Shown here piece by piece: positions 30,401-37,095 of a stretch of 64,000 nucleotides of DNA (the first letter of the stretch is position 1; each line of letters starts with the position of its first letter). The notes beneath the pieces were generated by a model. The model did no database searches. It was not told the DNA's origin and worked only from the letters and a program-made list of their open reading frames with translations. Source of the stretch: Mariniblastus sp. (GTDB taxonomy: Bacteria > Planctomycetota > Planctomycetia > Pirellulales > Pirellulaceae); the NCBI GenBank assembly GCA_022447605.1, contig JAKVBG010000006.1, positions 1 through 64,000 of the forward strand, given 5' to 3'. Made by a program: the position numbers and the translations under genes.

Positions 30401-30652
30401 TCCTATCTGGACACGGTGGCCAACAAGACGAAGGTCGCCGGGACACTGGAAATCGGCTTCCAAACCCATTACCAACTCGCGCCGCAAAGCCGTTTGCGGC
30501 TCGGCTACAACGCGCTCTGGATGTGGGGTGTGATCACGGCCGAGGACAACTTCCCTGCGGTGATCACGCCGTTTACCGGCACCGATCCCCAAACAAATAA
30601 TAGCGGCGTGCTGATGCAGGGGATCAACTTTGGCCTGGAGTTCTATCGGTAA
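27404..30652 (+). CDS. BBP7-like outer-membrane beta-barrel protein with long repetitive Ala/Pro-rich N-terminal region
   Basis: A 1082-residue secreted protein. A signal peptide (about 1-28) is followed by some 590 residues of low-complexity Ala/Pro/Val/Glu/Gln/Thr sequence. An early part repeats units with L-Q-P-I-x-L-K-S and G-Q-L-Q-I-I-K. A 26-residue tandem repeat starts at residue 340 and a four-residue V-E-x-A repeat lies near 596-623. The C-terminal roughly 340 residues have a cysteine cluster (C-G-N-P-E-C-I-G-C) and then alternating aromatic strands ending in L-E-F-Y-R, as in planctomycete BBP7-type barrels. The Pro-rich region probably spans the periplasm or is surface exposed. A terminator follows. 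The barrel call is by resemblance; the function is unknown. Confidence 0.8.
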   Translation: MKRSIQRKIKPSSTFLLVISLAMTCNAVQESPLPDGPVAADPPAVTAEGLPAADGQATDKKSASNATLIVLQPKSSPAQTPRNRVTQASTAPTNRAVLSLVPTTRQSAQPSQPTNRTKSNGILKLLPAKSASESTSSQAAKPTSWTELDIPKHVLYPEAPAGKTTPAKTIQVVRRPQPAGQLQIIKPQAASGQLAAPKKDQSIQLQPIRLKSGADSPTKEPTGVGQLQIIKTPKQTPPAVPSAQVQRSPLQPIQLKSETGSMPIKPRTTGQLQVLKSQDTRQPVREPERVNNITLQPIVLQSRTEPTTREVPPVLPAVAPRQMVQSETEPAKVLPVAPAEMAQPSVAQTDVPAVEAVMPTETASPEMAKPAIAQTDVPAVEAVMPTETAPPEMAKPVIAQTDVAPVAEITPDALPTEPAPAEAAQTKVAQAEVTPMVTIPAKTTAPAATQSDVVQAVQTGDTDNEVVQAEAEQSLSAPPIVVQPAGVQMNVSDPVVTAPAESNPIATAPVATQPTPTKPAQSETLPMETASTSNPLPESDVAAQEPVNNPAPAITAEAKPAAVTSTEVPATQDVQPEAVPAEAVPAEAPAAQVARNETAVETAVETAVEPAVEPAVEPAVEPAAVSAAGIPFYPAQADEPAPPQNPEFPRGKELEKVLSQNIGQGTTRPGSSNGRDTWQGSAELISSSNDSWILNRGLQDPQTPNKESVVEGEPSATLEQIGPGSGDYFLAPNQSGNGPIEGCGNPECIGCYGGDEAAIARQMECCGSMLCARRYFIFDTLYMNRDDGGVAGSNFFSVSSRYNYGFRATIGWRQDAAEGTEITYWGSQSLKGDQQRVDPFRRLNAQFVFGDAYGPVFIPTNGFYEAEAQTQLLSTQFQSLEYNRTKWAWDVFKSFYGMRMLYFDDRYMLASHKSASNGLFPPTTYDYDGVFNLDAQNLLFGPQIGTEYFYDIGYKTSFSLLTKIGIHANFTEMRTRAENTVTEKIDVPPFPPTETQFVNSYLDTVANKTKVAGTLEIGFQTHYQLAPQSRLRLGYNALWMWGVITAEDNFPAVITPFTGTDPQTNNSGVLMQGINFGLEFYR
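28421..28612 (+). repeat. 78-base in-frame tandem repeat
   Basis: Units start at 28421, 28499 and 28577 with exact 78-base spacing; the third is partial. They encode 26-residue blocks beginning E-M-A-x-P and containing A-Q-T-D-V-P-A-V-E-A-V. The second half of the first two units is nearly identical in DNA, which points to recent duplication. Confidence 0.92.
29189..29272 (+). repeat. Seven 12-base in-frame tandem repeats
   Basis: Seven consecutive 12-base units related to GTTGAAACCGCC or GTTGAACCAGCC encode N/V-E-T/P-A. Unit number could change by slippage without breaking the frame. Confidence 0.92.
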
Positions 30653-30729
30653 ATTCACCCGGTTCCCAACATTCCCCGTTCCCGAGACGGCCGGTTCTTC
30701 CAGCGGCCGGAGCGGAAAACGGAACCTCG

Positions 30730-30759
30730 GAGCGACCTGCCCGGTCGCTCTTTTTTTTT
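30730..30759 (+). terminator. Rho-independent terminator after the BBP7-like gene
   Basis: A perfect 8-bp stem (GAGCGACC at 30730-30737 with GGTCGCTC at 30743-30750), a five-base loop and nine T residues. It lies 77 bases after the stop codon. Confidence 0.92.
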
Positions 30760-30785
30760 GAGCTCGGTTAGTTGAGCTCGGTTAG
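30758..30785. repeat. Tandem 14-base duplication
   Basis: TTGAGCTCGGTTAG occurs twice without a spacer directly after the terminator T run and upstream of the VOC gene. It may be a simple duplication or a paired protein-binding site. Confidence 0.7.
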
Positions 30786-30870
30786 AATTGGCAGTCATTA
30801 AGATTAGGCAGAGCGGTCGACTCCCGGCCCGTCCATCCGATCCTTCATCCCCTGTTTCCGGATACACGGC

Positions 30871-31311
30871 ATGTCCTCACCTCTCGAATTTCAATCGATC
30901 GACCATATCACTTTGATCGTGGCCGACCTGGAACGGACCCGCCAGTTCTATTGCGATGCATTGGGGATGCAGGAGGTGAAGCGGCCCGATTTCGAGTTTC
31001 CCGGGCTCTGGCTGACACCCCTCCCAGCTGGGAGCGCACCGGGCGGTTTCCTGCAGGCGCTGATCCACATCACCCTGGCCGATGAGGACTCCGGTCTGGC
31101 CGGATGGGGTGATCGACAGGTCCGGCGAACCTCCCGCGGTCACCACTTCGCCATGGAAGTCGCCGACGCCGAGCGAGCGCATCGACATGTGGCCGAGCTC
31201 GGCCTGGAAATCGCGGTCCCGCTCAAACAACGGCCAGACGGCGCCGCCCAGTTTTACGTGCGGGACCCGGACGGCCACCTGATCGAGTTCTTTTCCCGCC
31301 CGGCCAGCTGA
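30871..31311 (+). CDS. VOC-superfamily (glyoxalase/dioxygenase fold) protein
   Basis: A 146-residue single-module vicinal-oxygen-chelate protein. The first beta-alpha-beta-beta-beta unit starts with I-D-H-I-T-L-I-V-A-D-L-E-R-T-R-Q-F-Y, and the second ends with D-P-D-G-H-L-I-E-F. His in the first strand, His in G-H-H-F-A and Glu in L-I-E-F are the likely metal ligands. Members include glyoxalase I-like isomerases, dioxygenases and resistance proteins, and the substrate cannot be read from sequence. It ends one base before the stop codon of the convergent E1-like gene. No clear Shine-Dalgarno site precedes the ATG. Confidence 0.85.
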   Translation: MSSPLEFQSIDHITLIVADLERTRQFYCDALGMQEVKRPDFEFPGLWLTPLPAGSAPGGFLQALIHITLADEDSGLAGWGDRQVRRTSRGHHFAMEVADAERAHRHVAELGLEIAVPLKQRPDGAAQFYVRDPDGHLIEFFSRPAS

Positions 31312-31312
31312 A

Positions 31313-32380
31313 TCAGGCGCCGATGTACTGGGCGTACAGCCGCTTGGCCAGCGCCACATCTTCTGTCCCATTGATGATCGCCCGGCTGTCGGGAAAGAGG
31401 GTGATCGTGAACGAGTCGACCTCGAAGCGGAGCAGGAACGGGTTCCGTACGACACGGCCCAGGGGCGACAGCTGTTCGGCCAGGCGGGCCAGGTCGAGCG
31501 GGGGCCGAGCCGGGAAGCTCAACTGGACCGCGTTCCGTCCGCAGAGAACCGCCGTGTGGCCGGCCAGGTCACCGGAGAGCCATGGAAATTGACGCTGCTG
31601 GCAGGTCGGGCAGTCGACCCGCTCCCGCAGGCCAGCCAGGGCGATCGGCTGGTGGCGATTTCCCCACAGGTCAAACACCTGCAGCTGGTCACTCGTCGCC
31701 TCGGCGTTGCCCGAGAGCAATTTGATCGCTTCCAGCGACTGGATCGAGGCGATCACGTTAATGATCGAGGCCAGGATGCCGGCCGAATCACACGTCGCCG
31801 AAGTGCCCGGTGGCGGGGGACCGTCGAGCATCAGGCAATGCAGGCAGGCGGTTTTGCCGGGACGAATCGTCATCGTTTGCCCCTCGGCGCCGAGGCAGCC
31901 GCCGTAGACCCAGGGGACGCCCTGTTTGACACAGGCATCATTGATCAGGAAACGGGTTTCGAAGTTGTCCGTCCCGTCCAGCACGACATCACACGATTCG
32001 ATCAACGATTCAATATTGGTGAAATCGACATCAGTGACGACCGGTTCACAAGTGACTTGCCCATTGATCGCGGCGATCTTCTGACAGGCGACCACCGCCT
32101 TCGGCTCACCCACATCCGCCTCGGTATACAGGACTTGCCGCTGCAGGTTGTCCAGCTCAACAAAGTCCCGGTCAACGATTCGCAGTCGCCCCACCCCGGC
32201 CCGGGCCAGCGTATTGGCCGTCACGCTCCCCAGGGCACCACAACCGACGATCAGGGCCGAGGAACGGCCCAGACGGAGCTGACCCTCCTCTCCCACAGCC
32301 GCAAAGCGAACCTGCTTCGCGTACCGAGCGAGTCGGTCCTGCGCCGCATCGGCCGGCCCTTTTGAGGATGCTTGGTTCAA
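31313..32380 (-). CDS. ThiF/MoeB-family E1-like adenylyltransferase
   Basis: A 355-residue protein. The nucleotide site is I-V-G-C-G-A-L-G-S at about 44-52, followed by the D-R-D-F-V-E and N-L-Q-R-Q motifs that bind ATP-Mg. The structural zinc pairs are C-L-H-C (about 179-182) and C-P-T-C (about 258-261). Family members adenylate the C-terminal Gly-Gly of ubiquitin-like sulfur carriers (ThiS, MoaD and relatives). In place of the C-terminal rhodanese of MoeZ/MOCS3 proteins, it ends with about 85 residues of another small domain. The start is a TTG that overlaps the stop of the uvrA-like gene (TTGA), so translation is coupled. No sulfur-carrier gene is adjacent. Confidence 0.87.
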   Translation of the reverse strand: MNQASSKGPADAAQDRLARYAKQVRFAAVGEEGQLRLGRSSALIVGCGALGSVTANTLARAGVGRLRIVDRDFVELDNLQRQVLYTEADVGEPKAVVACQKIAAINGQVTCEPVVTDVDFTNIESLIESCDVVLDGTDNFETRFLINDACVKQGVPWVYGGCLGAEGQTMTIRPGKTACLHCLMLDGPPPPGTSATCDSAGILASIINVIASIQSLEAIKLLSGNAEATSDQLQVFDLWGNRHQPIALAGLRERVDCPTCQQRQFPWLSGDLAGHTAVLCGRNAVQLSFPARPPLDLARLAEQLSPLGRVVRNPFLLRFEVDSFTITLFPDSRAIINGTEDVALAKRLYAQYIGA

Positions 32381-35271
32381 GGTTTCACCCGTTGTGACTT
32401 TTCTGTATCGAGAAGTTCTGGCTTGAGGTACTGGCCCGTGATGGAACGTTCACAGGCAACCACCTGTTCCGGGGTTCCCTCGACCACGATCTGTCCTCCC
32501 TCGTCGGAGGCCCCGGGGCCGAGATCGATCACCCAGTCGGCATGCTTGATCAACTGCAGGTTATGTTCCACCACGATAAACGAATGCCCGACACTGATCA
32601 GGGCTTCGAAACAGTCGACCAGGCGGACCACGTCCCGCATATGCAGGCCGGAGGTCGGCTCGTCCAACAGGAACAGCGTACGACGTTTCTTGGAGGAATT
32701 CAAATAGTGGGCCAGTTTCAGTCGCTGCGCCTCACCGCTGGAGAGTGTCGTGGCCGGCTGTCCCAACCGCAGGTAGTCCAGCCCGACATCGATCAGGGCC
32801 TTCAGTTTCCCCTGAACCTTCGTCTGACCGCGGAAAAAGGGGAAGGCCTGGCGAACGGTCATGTTCAGTACATCGTGGATATTCTGACCCCGGTACCGGA
32901 CCTTCAAAACCTCGTCCCGGTAGCGGGTCCCCCGGCACTGATCACATTTGACATACAGGTCGGCCATGAACTGCATATCGATCGCCAGTGAACCATCCCC
33001 CTGGCACTTGGTACAGCGGCCACCGTCCACGTTGAAACTGAAATGCCCCGCCTTGAAGTTCCGGGTCCGCGCCTCGACCGTTTCGGCAAAGGCCTTGCGA
33101 ATCTCGTCGAACGCCTTGACGTACGTCACCGGGTTGCTGCGTGGCGATCGCCCCACCGGCGACTGATCGATCAATACGATTTCGTCGAACTGGCTATCGC
33201 CCAGCAGGTCATCGTAGGGCAGGGGACGGTCGGTCGTCTTCCCCTTCCGCTGGCAGACAGCCCCGTACAGCGTCTTCTGTACCAGCGTGCTCTTGCCCGC
33301 CCCGCTCACGCCCGTCACCAGGCAGAGGCAACCGAGGGGAAACTCGACGTCGAGCTGTTGCAGGTTGTTTCCCGCAGCCCCCTTCAACCGCAATGACCCC
33401 CGGGCCGGTCGCCGCTGAACCTGTTCTGCCAGCAATCCCCGCTTGCCGGCCATGTACTGGCCCGTCACGCTCTTCTTCGATCGCAACATCTGCTTGACGC
33501 TGCCATCAAACACGATTTCTCCACCGGCCGAACCCGCCTCGGGGCCAATCTCGACAACCCGCTGGGCCGCACCGATCATCTGCGGCTCGTGGTCCACGAA
33601 CACGACCGTATTGCCCCGCTGGTTCAATTGCTGCACCGCCTCGATCAGCGGCTGCATATCGCCCGGGTGCAAGCCGGACGAGGGTTCATCCAGCACATAC
33701 AGCATGTTGACCAGTTGGGAACCGAGACTCGAGGTCAGCGCCACCCGCTGCGTCTCACCCCCGCTCAAGGTCCGCAACGGCCGGTCGAGGGCCAGGTAGC
33801 CCAGGCCAACTTCGCACAGGTAACCGAGACGAACACGGATCTGTTGCAGGATACGGCCCGCCACCGCCTCCTGGGCCGCGTCGAGAGCGATTTGGTCCAG
33901 CCGCTCCTTCAGGTCGGAGACCTTTTCGCGGCTCATCTCCGCCAGGTTCTGTCCGTCGATCCGGTAGGCGAGCGAAGCCGGGTTCAATCGATCGCCGTGA
34001 CAACTGGGGCAGGGGTCGTAGGTCCGCCAGCGACTGAGAAAGACCCGCAGGTGCATCTTGTATTTGCGCCGTTCCAGCCAGGCAAAAAACCCGTTCAGAC
34101 CACCAAAATTCCGCTCGGGAACCCCTTGCCAGAGCAGCTCGATCTGCGGTTCGGTTAAACGGCTGAAGGGAACATCGACCGGCAGGCCGTAATCATCAGC
34201 CAGGGCCATCAGTTCCTCCCACTCGTGCCGGTAGGAGGGCGAGTTCCAGGGGGCAATCGCTCCCTCGCGGATGCTCTTCGATGGATCGGGCACGATCCGC
34301 TCCAGATCAAAACGTTGGACGCTGCCAAATCCCTCGCACTCAGGGCAGGCTCCCAACGCATGGTTGTAACTGAACCGTTTCGGTTCCGGGTCGGGGTAGA
34401 CCGTGTGACATTGTTCGCAGACCAGGTTCTTACTGAAACGCCGGATAGACCAGGCACGACCATCCACCATCCGTTGGTTCGCTGCGTCACCCTCCTCATC
34501 GCGCTGCACCAGCAGGACCGCACCGCCGCCCCATTGAAAGGCAGTTTCCAACGACTCGCGAATCCGCGACGGTTCGGTCGAACCGGCCGTCAATCGGTCA
34601 ACCATCACCAACGGTTCTGCCGCAGTCCAATCAAGGGAAGTCAGGTCCGGACCTGGCTGAGCGGCCAGGTCCACCGTTTGCTCCCCCAGCACCAGGCGGT
34701 GAAATCCCTGCCGCCGCAGGCCATCCAGCACAAATTCCATTTCGCCGTCTTCGACTCCACGACTTGTCATTGGGAAAGCGACCTGGAACCGACAACCTGC
34801 GGGCAAGCTCTCCAGGAATCGGCTGACTGTCTGGGGATCATCCCGACCAACCGGCAACTGGCAAGCGTCACATCTGATTTCTGCGATCTTGGCGTACAGC
34901 AGGCGGAGATATTCGATCACCTCTGTGGCACTGCCCACGGTTGCCCGGGGCCCGGCCGTTCCCCGGGCCGCCCGCACTGCGATGGCCGGCGGCATGCCGT
35001 CAATCCGTTCCGCCTGCGGCTTCTCGAGCTGCTCCAGGAACTGGCGGGTGTAGGGGGAGAGACTCTCGATATATCGCCGCTGGCCTTCGGCGTACAAGGT
35101 ATCGAAAGCGAGGCTCGATTTCCCACTACCACTCAAGCCACAAACGGCCAGCAGCTGGCCGTGCGGAATATCGAGATCCACGTCCTGCAAATTATGGACG
35201 TGGACACCACGCAAACTGATTTGACGATCCGACACAAAGGGGCTCGCAGGCAGACTGAAATACCGGAACAA
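32377..35271 (-). CDS. UvrA-like excinuclease ATPase (paralogue)
   Basis: A 964-residue UvrA-family ABC ATPase. Two nucleotide-binding halves have Walker A G-L-S-G-S-G-K-S-S (about 45-53) and G-V-S-G-A-G-K-S-T (about 656-664). Zinc modules read C-E-Q-C...C-P-E-C, C-P-S-C and C-T-K-C...C-D-Q-C. The ABC signatures are L-S-G-G-E-T-Q-R and, in the second half, L-S-S-G-E-A-Q-R, where the canonical first Gly is Ser. UvrA recognises DNA lesions for UvrB/UvrC. Details such as N-M-L-Y-V-L-D-E-P-S-S-G-L-H-P differ from housekeeping UvrA, so I call it a paralogue. The start is unsure: TTG at 35271, or GTG at 35235, which gives a more typical M-S-D-R-Q-I-S-L-R-G. It overlaps the E1-like gene. Confidence 0.88.
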   Translation of the reverse strand: MFRYFSLPASPFVSDRQISLRGVHVHNLQDVDLDIPHGQLLAVCGLSGSGKSSLAFDTLYAEGQRRYIESLSPYTRQFLEQLEKPQAERIDGMPPAIAVRAARGTAGPRATVGSATEVIEYLRLLYAKIAEIRCDACQLPVGRDDPQTVSRFLESLPAGCRFQVAFPMTSRGVEDGEMEFVLDGLRRQGFHRLVLGEQTVDLAAQPGPDLTSLDWTAAEPLVMVDRLTAGSTEPSRIRESLETAFQWGGGAVLLVQRDEEGDAANQRMVDGRAWSIRRFSKNLVCEQCHTVYPDPEPKRFSYNHALGACPECEGFGSVQRFDLERIVPDPSKSIREGAIAPWNSPSYRHEWEELMALADDYGLPVDVPFSRLTEPQIELLWQGVPERNFGGLNGFFAWLERRKYKMHLRVFLSRWRTYDPCPSCHGDRLNPASLAYRIDGQNLAEMSREKVSDLKERLDQIALDAAQEAVAGRILQQIRVRLGYLCEVGLGYLALDRPLRTLSGGETQRVALTSSLGSQLVNMLYVLDEPSSGLHPGDMQPLIEAVQQLNQRGNTVVFVDHEPQMIGAAQRVVEIGPEAGSAGGEIVFDGSVKQMLRSKKSVTGQYMAGKRGLLAEQVQRRPARGSLRLKGAAGNNLQQLDVEFPLGCLCLVTGVSGAGKSTLVQKTLYGAVCQRKGKTTDRPLPYDDLLGDSQFDEIVLIDQSPVGRSPRSNPVTYVKAFDEIRKAFAETVEARTRNFKAGHFSFNVDGGRCTKCQGDGSLAIDMQFMADLYVKCDQCRGTRYRDEVLKVRYRGQNIHDVLNMTVRQAFPFFRGQTKVQGKLKALIDVGLDYLRLGQPATTLSSGEAQRLKLAHYLNSSKKRRTLFLLDEPTSGLHMRDVVRLVDCFEALISVGHSFIVVEHNLQLIKHADWVIDLGPGASDEGGQIVVEGTPEQVVACERSITGQYLKPELLDTEKSQRVKP

Positions 35272-35366
35272 ACGTCCCGGTGGAACGTCTCAGCATAGAA
35301 TTCCCAAGCCGGTCTGAGTAGTCCCTCGGAAGCGGTCGCTCCTGGGCCGCAGCGGGGCCACGGCGA

Positions 35367-36359
35367 TCAGATTCGGACCACGACCCGCCCGGCGACCTGT
35401 CCCTGCAGGATCGATTCGATCGCGCCTCCCAGGCCATCCAGATCGACCTCGGTAACCAACGCGTCCAGGTTATCGAAACTCCAATCGGTGGCAATCCTCT
35501 GCCAGATTTCCCGTCGGCGCTCGACCGGGATGTTGGCCGTATCGACGCCCTGCAAGGTGACGCCCCGCAGGATGAAAGGGTAAACGGTCAGGTTCAGTTC
35601 ATGGCCCGCTACCAAACCACAAGCGGTCACACAGCTGAAAGGCTTGGCACCGCGCAGTACCGTAGCCAGCATATTACCGCCCACCGTATCGACCGCACCG
35701 GCCCAGCGCGAGGAGAGCAGCGGACGGTCCGACGTGTCATCCACATCCGCCCTGGTCAGAATCTCGGCGGCGCCATTCGACTTGAGCCAACCTGCCTTGT
35801 CGGCCTTGCCTGTCACGGCGTGCACCTCGAAACCGAGTTTGGCCAGCAACTTGACCGCGAACACACCGACTCCGCCGGTCGCGCCGGTCACCACCACCGG
35901 CCCCTGGTCCGGCCAAACGGAGTGCCGTTGCAATTCGTCGACCGATTGCGCAGCGGTAAACCCGGCGGTCCCGATCGCCATCGCATCGCGCGGGGAGAGA
36001 TTTTCCGGCAGCGGGAAGACCCAACCGGACGGGACCTGGACGATCTCCGAGTAGCCGCCGTGGACCTGTGTCCCGAATTCGGCATGGGCCACCATCACCG
36101 ACGCTCCTTCGGCCAAACCGGACGTTCCGCCCTGCAGCACCTCGCCGGCCGCATCGATTCCCGGAATGATCGGCAGTTGCCGCACCACGCCAGGGTGGCC
36201 AGACGCCGCCAGTGCATCCTTGTAGTTCAGCGAGGAGTAATGGACGCGAATACGAACGTGGCCTTCGGGCAGATCCGGCCATTCGAACTCGGAAGGGTGG
36301 CATGAAATCGCACCGGCGTCGTCTTGACTGACCCACATGCACCTGGACTTGGTAGCCAT
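35367..36359 (-). CDS. YhdH/AcuI-type NADPH-dependent quinone/acryloyl-CoA reductase
   Basis: A 330-residue zinc-independent medium-chain dehydrogenase/reductase, the usual length for YhdH/YhfP. The GroES-like N-terminal domain contains V-H-Y-S-S-L-N-Y-K-D-A-L-A-A-S-G, characteristic of this subfamily. The nucleotide-binding motif is V-T-G-A-T-G-G-V-G-V-F-A-V at about residues 150-162. Characterised members reduce acryloyl-CoA or related enones with NADPH. The frame is open for 58 more codons upstream, but that sequence resembles nothing in the family, so I start at the ATG at 36359 (M-A-T-K-S). It diverges from the cupin gene and lies 95 bases downstream of... no transcript partner on its strand; the uvrA-like gene begins after its stop. 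Confidence 0.86.
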   Translation of the reverse strand: MATKSRCMWVSQDDAGAISCHPSEFEWPDLPEGHVRIRVHYSSLNYKDALAASGHPGVVRQLPIIPGIDAAGEVLQGGTSGLAEGASVMVAHAEFGTQVHGGYSEIVQVPSGWVFPLPENLSPRDAMAIGTAGFTAAQSVDELQRHSVWPDQGPVVVTGATGGVGVFAVKLLAKLGFEVHAVTGKADKAGWLKSNGAAEILTRADVDDTSDRPLLSSRWAGAVDTVGGNMLATVLRGAKPFSCVTACGLVAGHELNLTVYPFILRGVTLQGVDTANIPVERRREIWQRIATDWSFDNLDALVTEVDLDGLGGAIESILQGQVAGRVVVRI

Positions 36360-36631
36360 AACCTGGTTCTCTGCATTCACCATGGAAGAGGTGCCAACCC
36401 GCGACCGGCAGGTCCGCTTCCCAGCGGAACCACCCCGCCTGTTGTCACCTTGTTGATCGTCACCTTGTTCAAAAACGACCGGGGACCCAATAATGGGCGA
36501 CACGGCTACGGTCGCCGGTCCCGGACGTGTCATCGAAACTAGAAGTTAAACCAACTTGCGGCCGAGGGAAACGTGCGGAGCGGAAGAATGGTCCGTTTTC
36601 CAACTCCCACCTGGCAGGAACGAGGAAATCC

Positions 36632-36955
36632 ATGAGTGAAGCAATCAATATCTGGCAAACCGACTCACGCGAGGTGATGCCCGGTTTCCACGGCCGATTT
36701 GTCCATTCCGAGCAAATGACGATCGCCTGCTGGGAAATTGAGCCGCAGGCCTCGTTACCCGAGCACCAGCACCACCACGAGCAGGTCATCCACCTGCTCG
36801 AAGGGGAATTCGAGCTGACCGTTGCCGGTTCCACGATGCGATTGAAGCCAGGGGATACGGTCGTCCTGAAATCCGAATTGCCTCACGCCGGCCGGGCCAT
36901 CACGAAATGCCGGGTGATCGACATGTTCCACCCGTGCCGCGACGATTTCCTCTGA
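36632..36955 (+). CDS. Single-domain cupin protein
   Basis: A 107-residue cupin_2 protein. Motif 1 is P-E-H-Q-H-H-H-E-Q-V-I-H-L-L-E-G-E-F (about residues 43-60) and gives the His/His/Glu metal ligands. Motif 2 is L-K-P-G-D-T-V-V-L-K-S-E-L-P-H-A (about 74-89) and supplies the last His. Small cupins of this type bind Fe, Mn or Zn and act as isomerases, dioxygenases or sugar/effector binders. The role here is unknown. The ATG at 36632 has GAGG six bases upstream. An open frame reaches 36527 but those 35 residues are not cupin-like. It diverges from the YhdH-type gene across a 272-base promoter region. Confidence 0.85.
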   Translation: MSEAINIWQTDSREVMPGFHGRFVHSEQMTIACWEIEPQASLPEHQHHHEQVIHLLEGEFELTVAGSTMRLKPGDTVVLKSELPHAGRAITKCRVIDMFHPCRDDFL

Positions 36956-37095
36956 TTCACCTCGCTCAGCGGCAGGACCATCTGCTAGCGTCCCGCCTGC
37001 AATCCGGAAAATTTTTCGCAATCGATTAATCCTGCCTAATCGTTAAGGTCGATCAATGGAAGGAAGGAATAGCCCCTCATTCCAAGGTAGATTTT

